Assembly (NCBI RefSeq): GCF_014805685.1
Contig: NC_060901.1
Span: forward strand, 26,375,905-26,439,904
DNA length: 64,000 nucleotides
Direction of reading: 5' to 3'
Origin: Silurus meridionalis
Taxonomy: Eukaryota > Chordata > Actinopteri > Siluriformes > Siluridae
The position numbers were made by a program, and so were the translations under genes. Below, piece after piece: positions 10,671-23,639 of the stretch. Positions within the stretch are counted from its first letter, which is position 1. Each line of letters begins with the position of its first letter. Under the pieces are notes generated by a model. The model was given only the letters and a program-made list of their open reading frames with translations. It was not told where the DNA came from and did no database searches.

Positions 10671-13600
10671 ATGGCGGAGGCCAGTATTTCAGTAGATCAG
10701 GATCAGTTCATCTGTCCAGTGTGTCTGGATCTCCTGAAAGATCCGGTGACTGTCCCGTGTGGTCACAGTTTCTGTAAGGTGTGTATTAATGGCTGCTGGG
10801 ATCAGGAGAATCAGAAGAGCGTCTACAGCTGTCCTCAGTGCAGAGACATTTTCATTGCAAGGCCTGTTCTATGCAAAAACAGCATGCTGGCTGAAGTGGT
10901 GGAGAAACTATGGAAAAAGACTGAAGTCCAAGCTGCTTCTCCTGATCACTGTTACGCCAGACCTGGAGATGTGGAGTGTGATTTCTGCACCAAGAGAAAA
11001 CACAAAGCCGTCAAATCCTGTCTGGTGTGTGTGGCTTCATTCTGTGAAATTCATCTAAAACCTCATCTAGAGGTTCCTGCTTTGAAAAAACACACATTAA
11101 CTGAAGCCTCAGCAAAACTAAATGATGAAATCTGCTCTGAACATAACAGGATGATTGAGATCTACTGCAAAACTGATCAAACCTGCATCTGTTATATGTG
11201 TATGATGGATAAACATAAAGGACATGACACCTTCACAGCCTCAATAGAACGAGCTGAGAAACAGGTGAGGAACAAGAAAACTTTACTACATTAAATCATG
11301 CTAACAGAGTGTAAAATGTTTCTTATGATAGTCTGAATCTAGTCAGACCAGTTAGTAAACATTTATTTCAACACCAACCTGTGAAAGGGCGAGGCAGGTG
11401 AAACACACATACACTAACAAACACACACAGAAAATAAAGAGCAAGAGACTCTCACGATCTGGAAGATCCTGCGTGGTTTCTATTATTTAATGGGATATTT
11501 TTATTCCTTATCTTTCCCTTTTTTTCTCCACCAGATGTCTTCACTGTGTCCTAGATTAGTCTCCTATTGTTTCCACTTGAGTTCTGTGTTAGCTCTGTGT
11601 GGATGTAAATTTCCGTTTTTGGAAGTCTTCTGGCCTTATAATGAAAGTTGTGTGGTCTGTTTTTCAGGCATTTTCTGCAGTTTCTCTGAGTTCTTGTTCT
11701 AGACAATCCTCTTTTTTTTAAGTTAGTTTTTGCTTTGCTTTTTCAGTGCAATCTGAGTTTTATTTATGCCAGTTCCTGAGGAAGATACAGTGGGGCAAAA
11801 ATTTATTTAGTCAGCCACCAATTGTGCAGGTTCTCCCACTTAAAAATTTGAGCTAGGCCTGTAATTTTTATCATAGGGACCCTTCAACTCTGAAAGACAA
11901 AATGAAAAAAAAAATCACATTGTCAGATTTTTAAAGAAATCATTTGCCAATTATGGTGAAAATAAGTATTTGGTCAATTACAAAATTTCATCTCAAGACT
12001 TTTTTATATACCCTTTGCTGGCAATGACAAAGATCAAACATTTTCTGTGAGTCTCCACAAAGTTTTTACACACTGTTGCTGGTAGTTTGGCCTATTCCTC
12101 CATGCAGATCTCCTCTAAAGCAGTGATGTTTTGGGGCTGTCACTGGGCAACACGGATTTTCAACTCCCTCCAAAGATTTTCTATGGAGACTGGCTAGGCC
12201 ACTCCAGGACCTTGAAATGCTTCTCCACTCCTTCGTTGCCTGGGCAGTGTGTTTGGGATCATTGTCATGCTGAAAGACCCAGCCATGTTTCATCTTTAAT
12301 GCCCTTGCTAATGGAAGTAGGTTTTTAACTCAAAATCTCACAATACATGGCCCCATTCATTCTTTCCTTTACATGGATCAGTCATCCTGGTCCCTTTGCA
12401 GAAAAATGATGTTTCCACCCCCATGCTTCACAGTAGGTATGGTGTTCTTTGGATGCAACTCAGCATTCTTTCTCCTTCAAACACAATTTGAGTTTTTACC
12501 AAGAAGTTCTATTTTGGTTTCATCTGACCATATGACATTTTTCTAATCCTCTTTTGGATCATCCAATCTCTAGCAAACTTCAGATGGGCCCGGACACGTA
12601 CTGGCTTAAGCAGGGGGACACGTCTGGCACTGCAGGATTTAAATCCTGTGTGTTACTGATAGTAGCCTTTGTTACTTTGGTCCCAGCTCTCTGCAGGTCA
12701 TTCACTAGGTCCCCCCATGTGGTTCTGGAATTTGCGCTCACCGTTCTTGTGATCATTTCGACTCCACGGGGTGAGATCTTGCGTGGAGTCCCAGATCGAG
12801 GGAGATTATCAGTGGTCTTGTATGTCTTTCATTTTCTAAAAATTGCTCCCACAGTTGATTTCTTCACACCAAACTGCTTACCTATTGCAGATTCAGTCTT
12901 CCCAGCCTGTTGCAGGTTTACAATTCTGTTTCTGGTGTCCTTTGACAGCTCTTTGTCTTGGCCATAGTGAAGTTTGGAGTCTGACTGTTTGGGGTTGTGG
13001 ACAGGTGTCTTTTACACTGATAAGTTCAAACAGGTGCCATTAATACAGGTAACAAGTGGAGGACAGAGAAGCCTCTTAAAGAAGAAGTTACAGGTCTGTG
13101 AGAGCCAGAAATCTTGCTTTTTTGTAGGCGACCAAATACTTATTTTCCACCATAATTTGCAAATAAATTCTTTAACTGGCTACTGGAAGCCAGTGAAGGA
13201 AGCGCAGCAGTGGGGTGGTGGGAGAACTTGGGCAGATTGAACACAAGTCATGCAGCTGCGTTTTGGACCTACCAGCAGAGATTTGCAGTAGTCAAGTCTT
13301 GAAATGACAAGAGACTGAACAAACACCTGGGCAGCCTGTGTGGACAGAAATGGTCGAATTCTTTGGATGTTGTAGAGAAGAAATCGACAGGAATGAGCCA
13401 CATTAGTGACATGCGGGAAGAAGGACAGTTCATTATCCATAGTTGCCCCAAGGTTACAATCAGTGTCTAAAGGGGAGAGCAGAGTGTCACAAAGTGTTAT
13501 TTGGAGATCTTGACCACCTTTATTGGGATTTGGAGTGGCCTAGTCAAAGTCCGGACTAAAATCTGATTAAAATGCTTAAACAGTTCATTTATGCTTGAAA

Positions 13601-15505
13601 ACCCTCAAATGTGGCTGAATTAAAACAGTTCTGCAAATAAGAGTGGGCCAAAATCCCACAGCGATGTGAAAGACTCCTCGCCAGTTATTGCAAACGCTTA
13701 ACTGCAGTTGTTGCTGCCAAAGTTGGCACACCACTTAATGGGTTTAGGGAGCAAGTACTTTTTCACATGAGCCAGGCAGGTTTGGACAGCACTCCACACA
13801 CATCCCTATAGCAGACCACTAGATCTCCCACCTCTTACCCAGTCAACCTGTTTGAGGCCCAATCCTGTCAGAGACAGAGGAAAGGAGATGTAATGAGGAA
13901 AAAAACAAAGCTATGATAATAAGCTACACTCCTCTGGAAAAGGCTTGATTATGGGTTATTCTACTTAAATATAAAACTAGAAATGTCAAATGCTACTGTT
14001 ACCTTAATGATGTACATGAAGAGCTTCTCTGATCATTGTTCAGTATTGGGGAATAATGCAAACAGGTTTAATTAGAGTGTTTAACAGAGAGATAAGTGCA
14101 GGGGCACGGCCACATGCCAATCTTGCTAATGCCAACATGGATTTTGACATTTCAAAATCTAGACACTGTTTATGATATATATACAAAAGCAAAATAGAGA
14201 ACAAAAATAAAAAACAAAAGATTTTACCCTGATACAATAACCAAACATTAAAATGGAAAAAAATTTGTGATGTAGAAGATATAAAAAATGAAAGTACTTC
14301 ATCAACAGCTGATTTCTTAACTGATTTCTCCTTAGAGTGAGTTAAAGGAGGAGCAGATGAAATCCCAGCAGAGAATCCAGGAGAAGCAGAAGAAGGTGCA
14401 GGAACTAAAACAGGCTGTGAACACTATAAAGGTGAGCAGTGAGCAGAGACAGAGCTGCTCCTAGAAACACACACAACATGGACAACATGGAGTCATTTAG
14501 AGTCCCAGTGACAGAGGGAATGATAGATGTGTGTGTGTGTGTGTCCTAACAGCTCAGTGCACAGCAGCAGTGGAGGACACTGAGAGGATCTTTACTGAGC
14601 TGATCAGCTCCATAGAGAAAAAGCGTTTGGAGGTGATGGAGATGATCAGAGCTCAGGAGGAGGCTGAACTGAGTCGACCTGAACGGCTCCTGGAGGAACT
14701 GGAGCAGGAGATCGCTGATCTTCAGAGGAGAGTCACTGAGCTGGAGCAGCTTTCACACACACACGATCACATCCATTTCCTCCAGGTAACACACACTGTC
14801 TGATCTACAGAACCAGCTGTTCCTCACACACTCTCTAAAACACCTCTCATTAAGGGAACAATAAATGTCCCTGTCTGACATCACAAGTGTGTCTTTACTC
14901 TGAGATCATTCGTTCCTCTCTTTCTGTAGAGTTTCCAGTCTCTCTGTGTCTCTGCTGGACATTGGTCTCCTCAATTAGTAAGACCAGATTTTCACATGTC
15001 CAGCATCACTGTCCATCAACATCACTTCTCAGACGAAATAAGAAAATATTTCTCAGATCTGAAGATGAAACTTGAGGAATTCTGTGAGGAGGAATTTTAC
15101 AAAATCCCTGCACAAGGTAAGAGGAGCTGTTCCTGCTGGAGAAACACAATGATGGAGGTCTTTACTCACTCTGTAACAGAGTGATGTCGAGGGGTCAGTC
15201 TTCATTCCTGAGCATCAAAGTTCTGCACAGTTTAGAGTTTTTAACACTCACCTGATTCCAGTCTTGATGATGAACTGCTGATGTGAAGGAGTTTGTGTTC
15301 GAGCTGAGAATCTCTCCCCTTTGGTGCTTAATGAATAAAGTCTGACACGGGACCTACACACGTTTTTGATCTACACATGTTTCTGATGATTGATATAAAT
15401 CTCTGATTTTATGTGTTTTATCATCTGATCATTTTATTTCTGCCTCCACAGTTCAGTCTTTTTTCTCAGAGCCACAGAGCAGAGATGAGTTTCTGAAATG
15501 TGCGT

Positions 15506-15551
<46 letters not shown>

Positions 15552-16122
15552 GTTCTCATTGTTCAGTTTGTTTTTCTCTTTTATTTTAGATTCATGTTAT
15601 CTGACTCTGGATCCCAACACGGCACATCGTAACCTCATTCTGTCTGAGAAGAACAGAGCAGTGAGATACAGTGTGAGAGAGCAGTGGTACTCTGATCATC
15701 CAGAGAGATTTGACTACTGGCCTCAAGTGTTGTGTGAGGAGAGTGTGTGTGGACGCTGTTACTGGGAGGTGGAGTGGAGCAGTAATGCTAATAGTGTTGT
15801 GTCCATTTCAGTCTCATATAAAGACATCAGAAGGAAAGGACGGGGTGATGAGTGTGGGTTTGGATACAACAATCAGTCCTGGAGTCTGCAGCGTTCTTCT
15901 TCTTCTCTCTGTTTCGATCACGACAACATTAAGACTTATCTCGGAGTTCCAGCACCATCCAGAATAGGAGTGTATGTGGATCACAGTGCAGGAACTCTGT
16001 CCTTCTACAGCGTCTCTGACACCATGAAGCTCCTCCACAGAGTCCAAACAACATTCACTCAGCCTCTATATGCTGGATTTGGACTTTACTATTCTACAGT
16101 GAGATTGTGTGATCCAGAATAA
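10671..16122 (+). CDS. finTRIM C: RING/B-box/coiled-coil/PRY-SPRY E3 ligase-like
   Basis: Predicted finTRIM ubiquitin ligase of innate immunity. Exons: 10671-11264 (RING CPVC...CGHSFC...CPQC and two B-boxes), 14336-14431, about 14558-14785, 14930-15116, 15452-15499 and 15590-16122 (PRY-SPRY), giving about 561 aa. The start ATGGCGGAGGCC matches all paralogs. Intron 1 is stretched to 3 kb by a Tc1 element and a LINE piece. Oddity: exon 3 lacks one base compared with paralogs (cacagcagcag instead of cacagacagcag), so the usual acceptor (exon start 14553) would shift the frame; an AG five bases on (exon start 14558) restores it. If that site is not used the gene is a pseudogene. AATAAA (16118-16123) overlaps the stop. 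Intron 4 is nearly identical to those of F, G and H. Confidence 0.75.
11788..13185 (-). mobile_element. Degenerate Tc1-like DNA transposon in finTRIM C intron 1
   Basis: The left end begins cagtggggcaaaaatttatt at a TA. An inner inverted repeat pairs aattatggtgaaaataagta (about 11950) with its complement near 13137-13160, so the outer right terminus is lost. Minus-strand translation near 12200-12290 gives [19 protein letters not shown], the QxDNDPKHT motif around the second catalytic Asp of Tc1 transposases. Frameshifts and stops break the rest. Confidence 0.8.
13186..13460 (-). mobile_element. LINE reverse-transcriptase C-terminal fragment (L2/CR1-like)
   Basis: Minus-strand open frame contains [33 protein letters not shown] and a later ASFTGFQ, matching the region after the RT domain in L2-type fish LINEs. 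It is 5'-truncated and abuts the truncated right end of the Tc1 element. Confidence 0.7.
13590..13830 (+). mobile_element. Second Tc1-like 3' fragment in finTRIM C intron 1
   Basis: Contains gggccaaaatcccacagcga and agcaagtactttttcacatg, typical of the last part of fish Tc1-like elements (post-DDE region and 3' end). No open frame. Confidence 0.5.
14000..14180 (+). repeat. Intron 1 block shared by finTRIM C and H
   Basis: A segment with taagtgcaggggcacggcca and cttgctaatgccaacatgga recurs at about 39000-39140 in intron 1 of finTRIM H at nearly full identity, supporting a recent C-H duplication of the 5' half. Confidence 0.7.
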
Positions 16123-16559
16123 AGTGTGTAGTGTTTGATCTAAAATTCCTGCACGTTGCCACATTGTTGCTCAAACATCTTTCTTACTAGCACACAATCC
16201 AGCTGCATAAAAGCAATACCATTTTAATAATTATAACAGATTATTAATTTTATAATAATTAAAAACAATTTTTTAGAATTAACTGTCAGACAAGAAATAA
16301 ATAGAATGAAAAAAATAAATACATTTGAAAATTTGGAAAAAAAAACAACTTTGGCATGAATTGGATTATTTTGCTTTTGTTTTTAGTTCTTTCATAATCC
16401 TAAAATTAGATTTTATTCAATGGTTCCCACTGCAATTCCATCCCCTCACCATGAGAGGGAACCATCACCTGAATACTGAGCACATAGAAAAGTCATGGTT
16501 TTAGTATACATAAACTATGCTCACGCTAAATACTGCTAAAAATATTGTAATTTTTATTA

Positions 16560-17260
16560 CACACCAAGTTCCATTCCATTGTTCTATGTTCTTTGCTCTA
16601 CTGTGTAATAACCTTGTTTGCCTCTTTACATTTATTGTGTATTTCTTTGTGATTTAGATTTGTTTGTTTCCTGGACTGTTACCAATTGGTGTACAGAACA
16701 TTATGCCTGCATCTGCAATTATAATATTGGATTGTATTTAGCATATTTTCTGCTTGGTTTCAATAAAACCCTGCATATGGATTCTAACCCATCTGAGTCC
16801 ACCGCTTCTTTACAGAATACTTCTCCAACTGGAAATCCAGCTAAGGTTTCACAGCTGCTCATCAATCCAGCATCACTTACCTTCTGCAAGTCCTTTGTGT
16901 GATGCCAGCTGGCAGACCCACACCTTCAAACCTGGCTCTACCATTCTTGCAGCTTTCTCCGGCGATGTGTAACGTCTCTTCTGCATCACAACCAGAAGCC
17001 TACGGTGCAGACCCTGTGAATTGCACACTCTTGCTGTTACTGCTAATAGGAAGGGCTTTGGACTGAGCCTCTGAATTATTATAAACTTTACTGCCCACTT
17101 TACTCAGCTTATTCGAGAAGTGTTCAAATATCAGTGTGGGAACTGGATGTTTCTGGCCAACTGTTACAACTATGCCAAGAGTCCGACTCTGTAAGTTGAC
17201 TATGCTGAAAAATTTTGGACTTTAGCCCCCCAGAGTGCTATCCGTAAAATCTGTCAATTA
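16560..17260 (+). mobile_element. LTR-retrotransposon fragment (LTR plus gag start)
   Basis: A pyrimidine-rich stretch with a polyadenylation-like aataaaaccctgcatat is followed by degenerate codons such as FSGDV, reminiscent of the start of Gypsy gag. Heavily broken; flanks of the insertion not resolved. Confidence 0.35.
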
Positions 17261-17787
17261 GGTCTCAACACAACCAAGAATAAGACATCCTAGTTTATTG
17301 CCAGGTGGTAGAAGATCTCCAAGAATGTGATTGTCAGAGTCAGAGTGGAAGACTGGACAGTTGTCGATGACCTGACTGGAGAATCTCCCTCATGCTGTAA
17401 ATCATTTATTTACAAAACCCTATTTTGTCCCAATAAGAGCTGTAATAATTAATTATGGCACATTATATTGTATAAATATGAGTTATTAAGAGTGTTTGAT
17501 AATTTATTAATTAAATAATTAAAAATAATAAATTTCTAAATTTAATACTTAAACTTTATGCTTATATAATAATTAAAATGCACATTGAATTCAAGAGCCA
17601 AAAACTGGCCTGACCAGTACGATCCTCACTTACAAGTAAGGGGGCCTGTAATCATGACCACCTACACTAATTCATGAATCAACACATGTATTAAGATTTG
17701 GAAAAAGGGGTTGGAATAAGGAAGGCATGTGACTGTTTGGGTAGAAGCATCAGAGACTTGAGGGACAGTCAGGTGCAGGTGTAGAGG

Positions 17788-17941
17788 ACATCTTCCTCCT
17801 TTCAAGCTCCACCCACTCTCGCTTATAGACTATCAACACATAAGCTCAAAGTTAATTCAAATAAAACGCAACTGAACTAAGATAAAGGCTTCATCTCTGT
17901 CGCTTTATCTTCTTCTTTTTCTCACTGTAAATGTGAGGAAA
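17788..17941 (+). promoter_or_regulatory. Class I finTRIM upstream block (locus D)
   Basis: CATCTTCCTCCTTTCAAGC, CCACCCACTCTCGC and AGCTCAAAGTTAATTCA precede the ATG, in the same order and spacing as upstream of B and G. Confidence 0.5.
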
Positions 17942-20900
17942 ATGGCGGAGGCCAGTATTTCAGTAGATCAGGATCAGTTCATCTGTCCAGTGTGTCTGGA
18001 TCTCCTGAAGGACCCGGTGACTGTCCCTTGTGGACACAGTTTCTGTAAGGTGTGTATTAATGGCTGCTGGGATCAGGAATCTCAGAAAGGCATCTTTAGC
18101 TGTCCTCAGTGCAGAGACACTTTCACTCCAAGGCCTGTTCTACGCAGAAACAACATGCTGGCTGAAGTGGTGGAGAAACTAAAAAAGACTGAACTCCAAG
18201 CTGCTTCTCCTGATCACTGTTACGCCGGACCTGGAGATGTAGAGTGTGATTTCTGCACCGGGAGAAAACACAAAGCCGTCAAGTCCTGTCTGGTGTGTGT
18301 GTCTTCTTACTGTGAAACTCACCTGAAATCTCATCTAGAACGTCCTGCTTTGAAAAAACACACCTTAACTGAAGTGTCAGCAAAATTACATGAGAAGATA
18401 TGCTCTGAACATAACAAGCTGATTGAGATCTACTGTCGTACTGATCAAACCTGCATCTGTTATTTGTGTACGATGGATAAACATAAAGGACACGACACCA
18501 TCACAGTCTCAGGAGGAAGAGCTGAGAAACAGGTGAGAACCTAAATAATTTTTTTATGGCACAAAGCAAAGTAAAGCAAAAAACAGTCAAATAATATGTG
18601 CAGCTATGGTTTATCTTGAGTTCCTCTCGACTTTAGACTCTGGCAGGCAGTCATGATGTCACACCATCATCCAGTTCATTTACAGCTCAAAAATTTTACT
18701 CTTTAGCCCCAACTTCCATCCATGCACCTGTCTCCAAAGCCCAAAATGAATCCACATCTAGGTTTCATTCATGGTTGGGCAGCAATTTAATCTTCCATCT
18801 GCCTGCTAATGACTGAAAATCCTTCATTTCCAGCCATTATAATAAAAGCCCATTGTATAAAATCTACAGAATGCTGGCAGACTGAACACAAATGCAAATT
18901 TCACTATATAACTATCTATATTATTTTATGGTCTCCAATGTAACACGCACTCACACACACCTAGCATAGCAAATACAGCTCTAGGACACACGAATTTACC
19001 TTCATTGAAATCAATATTTAAACTTTCTCCTCAGAGAGAGTTAAAGGAGCAGCAGATGAAATCCCAGCAGAGAATCCAGGAGAAGCAGAAGAAGTTGCAG
19101 GAGCTGAAACAGGCTGTGAACACTATAAAGGTGAGCAGTGAGCAGAGACAGAGCTGCTCCTAGAAACACACACAACATGGACAACATGGAGTCATTTGGT
19201 TTGTGTGTGTCCTAACAGCTCAGTGCACAGACAGCAGTAGAAGACAGTGAGATCATCTTTACTGAGTTGATCAGCTACATGGAGAAAAAGCGCTCAGAGG
19301 TGACAGAGATGATCAGAGATCAGGAGAAGGCTGAACTGAGTCGAAATGAACGACTCCTTGAGCAACTGGAGCAGGAGATCGCTGATCTTCAGAGGAGAGT
19401 CACTGAGCTAGAAAAGCTTTCACACACAGAGACACATGATGACATCCATTTTCTCCAGGTAACACACACTCACTGTGGTGTTCTCCTGAGGTCAGGTTGG
19501 GTAATTTAGTGAGGGAACATTGACGTAAATATGAGCAGATTTTGAGAATCAGAAAGAAAAAAGACCGTGAGAAAGAACGCTGCAACTTTGTACTACACAA
19601 TCCTTGTTCTTTCCTATTACTTTCCAAATTGCTTTGTTTGTGCTGTTTATCTTTTAAAGGTTAAATTGTTTTCTGTAGCTTTTAGCTTCTGGTCGTCGCT
19701 CTCCTCCGTTTAAAAGACCTACTTTTGATGCATCCAGCATCACTGTCCATCAACATTTTTCATTTGATAGATTGAGGAATTCTCTCTCAGATCTGAAGAA
19801 GAGACTCGAGGAATTCTGTGAGAGGAAATTCAGCAAAATCCCCCCAAAAGGTGAGAAGAGCTGTTCCTACTGGAGAAACACACCTGGCACTTTCATCTGT
19901 TTCCATCTTTTGTGCCACCTGATGATGCTTTTTAACTTTATCTCCATTTTTCTCTTCCCAGCTGCAGCAGTACACAACATTTTACCACCAGAACCACAGA
20001 GCAGAGAGGATTTTCTGAAATGTGCGTCTAACACACCTACAATCACACATACTAAACATGTACATCCTTCACACACATGGGGACACACATTTCCACCTTG
20101 TGGAGAGCTTGTTGGGAAGAAGGATCGGGCAGCTGGCATTGTATTAGATAGTCAAACATTTAAGCATTTCTTTTCCATCGTTATGTACCTGCTCTACAGC
20201 AACAAAAGCTGGGTGGTACATAGCCCTTCACCATCTGAGACAACACAGCCAACAAATGTCAGTATGTAAAATAAAAAGGACCAAAAAATAAAAATGTAAA
20301 GTAGCCCACCACAGAGTTTAGCTTTACCTTAGTGGAAGCCTGCTGGAAAAATTCTGACCACTGGACAGGATCTTATATTTCCTTTTAGTAAGATCAATCA
20401 GAGAGCTGGTGACATCCAAACAATTGGTCACCAATCTGCAATAATGGCCAGCCAGCCCCAAATAATCTTTCATTTCCTTTTTTGGTTTGGGTCTCGGGCA
20501 GGTCACAGTCGCTGCCATTTGGGGATACACCTGCCATGACCCAAATGGAAGCCCAAATTCAGTACTCTTGTTCCTTCTTGACCTCACGATCAAATACTCT
20601 GACTTCTCATGTGACCTCAAAGCTCTTTGACACCTGACACCTCAAGAGAGTCATTTAGAGCTTCATGTAAGGTTGTAATATGAATACTTTCTCTTCGAAT
20701 ACAAAGTCACACAGCCATGCACAAGAACTGTTGTTTTGGAGCCTGTTGCAAATTCATTTCATTGTTAATTCTCCCACTGTGTGTAGTTTTGCTCTCAAGT
20801 GTTTTTAATGTAAAAGGGTCCTCCCTTTCCAATTTTCCCAATTTTCCAGCATGGCATATAACTAACAGTTGAATAATATTTCAATTGGTGAAAATTTTAA

Positions 20901-21983
20901 TGAAGTGCAAGCTGAGATATTAAGCAAAGGCACCCATTACAGGTATCACATAGCATAGTTCACTAAAACCAGCACTAAGCAATGACCATTCTCATGCCAT
21001 CTATTTTAATGGCCCAAAGAGGACCATCCCAATTCTTTCAAGGGAGATCTTAATTAGCCAATTGGCACTTTTGGGGTGGCTGGTGGATTCATCAGCTGAC
21101 ATTCGCAATATGCCTCACACTACTGTGCACATTACCACAAATGCGATCTACCTTTCATTATAGAATAATACAGATAGGAGAATACAACTAATAGCCTCAG
21201 CAATGACTCCCTAGCTAATGTTGTGCACATTTCACATCTACACAAAATTAGAAAAACCCCAAATTCCCTTCAATAACAGCTTAAATGTGGGCCAATAAAT
21301 TCCCAGAAGTAGAGAATGGTGTGGCAGGGTTTAATCCCTGCCTCAACAGTATGCTTTTTGGTGGCTGATGTGCCTTGTCTGATCCAGCAATGCTAGATAC
21401 TGACACTTGTCCCACTTTGCTGTTGTAGCTGAAAGACAGTCAAAGAATTGCTCCCACACCACCAAGTCAAGGATCTTGTTTGCTTTGCACACCTCTAACA
21501 GGCATTTCTGGTGCTGTTGGTGATGCTCCAAGTTCAGCCTACCCTCTGCACAATTCCTATTCCTATTTTCTATTCCTATTTTCAGGTTAGCATATACAAA
21601 CTAGATTAGCCTGGAGCTAGGGTGGCGGCTGGGATTCTCTCTTATTCTAGCACACCCTTGAGCACCTTCTGTTCTTCAGCCTGAGCTTTGATTAAGGCCC
21701 GGAAGCACTGATAATGCTCCATGTCAACCTCCAAGCAGGCTTAATGTTCAGTTTGCTGGTGGGCGGAGAGGACTTAATTGACTATACTCAGTGGCTAGGA
21801 CTCCATATGTTCTCTTTCTCCTTTCATGCTCTCCATTGCACGAGTACTTACCACGCGCTTCCTCAGGCTCTACCTTCTATTTACAAATTTGACCACGGCT
21901 CCACTGACACAAAAATACATACAAACATATCAGAAACCACACATAAACAAACAATTTCACACACATGCAAATAGCATAAACAT

Positions 21984-22025
<42 letters not shown>

Positions 22026-22574
22026 TTTTTTTTAGATTTCTGTTATCTGACTCTGGATTCCAACACGGTGCATTATAAACTCATTCTGTATGAGAGGAAC
22101 AGAGCGGTGAGATTAAATGAGAGAGTGCAGCAGTACTCTGATCATCCAGAGAGATTTGACTCTAGCTGGCCTCAGGTGTTGTGTAAGGAGAGTGTGAGTG
22201 GACGCTGTTACTGGGAGGTGGAGTGGAGCGGTGTTGGAACTGTGGATATATCAGTCTCATATAAAGGCATCAGGAGGAAAGGACAAGATAAAGAGTGTGC
22301 ATTTGGGTACAACAACCAGTCCTGGACTTTGTTTTGTTCTTCTCATTGTTTCTATCACAACAACATTAAGAATGATTTAGGAATTCCAGCACCATCCAGA
22401 ATAGGAGTGTATTTGGATCACAGTGCAGGAACTCTGTCCTTCTACAGCGTCTCTGACACCATGAAGCTCCTCCACAGAGTCCAAACAACATTCACTCAGC
22501 CTCTATACCCTGGGTTTGGACTTTACTGGTCCCCGTCTGCGTCTACTACTGTGAGATTGTGTGATCCAGAATAA
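17942..22574 (+). CDS. finTRIM D: full-length finTRIM
   Basis: Six coding exons keep frame: 17942-18532 (RING residues about 15-57, B-box 1 about 102-131, B-box 2 about 154-184), 19035-19130, 19219-19458, 19679-19850, 19962-20021 and 22036-22574, giving about 565 aa. SPRY motifs YWEVEW and [16 protein letters not shown] are intact. Exon 3 has two extra codons compared with paralogs, and its acceptor carries only a very short TG run. Intron 5 is about 2 kb, enlarged by a degenerate Gypsy element; the SPRY acceptor is preceded by (TTTA)n and a long T run. Linker exon 5 is the 60-bp form shared with A and B, whereas the upstream block is the one shared with B and G. A predicted E3 ligase with SPRY recognition domain. 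AATAAA (22570-22575) overlaps the stop. Confidence 0.82.
20280..21700 (-). mobile_element. Degenerate Gypsy LTR retrotransposon in finTRIM D intron 5
   Basis: On the minus strand a gag-like stretch (LVVWEQFFDCLSATTAKW, about 21343-21531) is followed downstream by a reverse-transcriptase/RNase H junction stretch (PRPKPKKEMKDYLGLAGHY, about 20324-20620). This is the gag-pol order of Gypsy elements, with most of pol deleted. No LTR pair was recognised. Confidence 0.65.
21985..22035 (+). repeat. (TTTA)n plus T run at the SPRY acceptor of finTRIM D
   Basis: ATTT units followed by about 14 T and the acceptor AG of exon 6. The simple repeat serves as the polypyrimidine tract. Confidence 0.85.
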
Positions 22575-22584
22575 AATTGGGATG

Positions 22585-22865
22585 GTCTTCCGGGTTTGCT
22601 GCAGGACTTTTCATATTGTACTCCACTTACTATTTAAGGATGCCAAGAACACATACTCCCTGCCAGGTTATCTACTCCCACCATCCTGGCTGCTCTGCTT
22701 CCCGTTACCCACCCTTTTGGATTACCCTGGATTTCTTCTCTGCCTACATTTACCCTCTCTGCCAGTTTGGAACTTATGTACTGTGTCTTCATACTGCCTC
22801 CTGTTTTTTTTGTCTGGTGTTCTCATTAAAGACTATTTTACTGCATTTGGGTCCTCCCACTAAGC
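22585..22865 (+). mobile_element. Probable LTR R/U5 fragment
   Basis: C/T-rich sequence (tctgctttaccctctctgcc style) ending in tctcattaaagactatttta then gcatttgggtcctcccac, the usual shape of the 3' end of fish Gypsy LTRs. It starts 10 bp after the finTRIM D stop codon and replaces the usual finTRIM 3' flank. Confidence 0.5.
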
Positions 22866-23159
22866 ACCTGAAAAACATGTGTATTGTTTTATGTAAAATT
22901 CTTCCACATTCCTAAGTTGTGGGTTAAAAATCTGTCTTACTAGCAGACAATCAAGATGCACAGTCATTTTCACAGCCATTTATCACAGGTGTTTTATGGT
23001 GTTTTATCGTCTGTGTTTGTGTAAATCCATCTTCCGATTCAAATGTTTTATTTCTTTTATGCCACAGCAAAATCAGTTTATTCATGGATAACACCTTTAT
23101 ACTTTTTCATCAATTTTTATATCCATTTAGCTACATTTAGTTACATTAACAGTCGTTAA

Positions 23160-23480
23160 CTCATTAACATCAAATGGGCTCCGAAACACCTCCAGAATGC
23201 ATTGTGTGTGAACACATTTCACCATGCCATCATAAATGCAAGTTAAAGCTCTATCATAGAAAGAAGAAGTCATATGTGAACATGATCTTCTATGGGACAA
23301 AGCTCATTTATAATAAACTACCAATCAAACGTTTTTTCATTTTGGAAATTATCGATGCCGCATCCTCTAGGTCAAAGAGACAAGATACCATCTGGCTTAT
23401 AATCAGTGCTCAGTTTTAAATCCTGAATCTCTAATTGTATGGGGTGCATTACTGCCTATTGGATGGGCATCTTGCACAAA
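23160..23480 (+). mobile_element. Tc1-like fragment
   Basis: Contains aatgcaagttaaagctctat and aagaagtcatatgtgaacat, matching the family seen at 7900-8165; translation KCKLKLYHRKKKSYVNMI is the linker between the DNA-binding and DDE parts of the transposase. Truncated. Confidence 0.6.
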
Positions 23481-23639
23481 TGGAAAGGCACTACCAATAC
23501 TGAAATATACAGTATATACAGGTTTTAGAGCAATATATCCTTCCATCTAGATGCTGCAATTCGCGATTTATTTCGAAAGATAAGGGTCCACTGAACATGC
23601 CATAAAGCACTTTTAGTCCAATGAAAAAATAACGATGTA

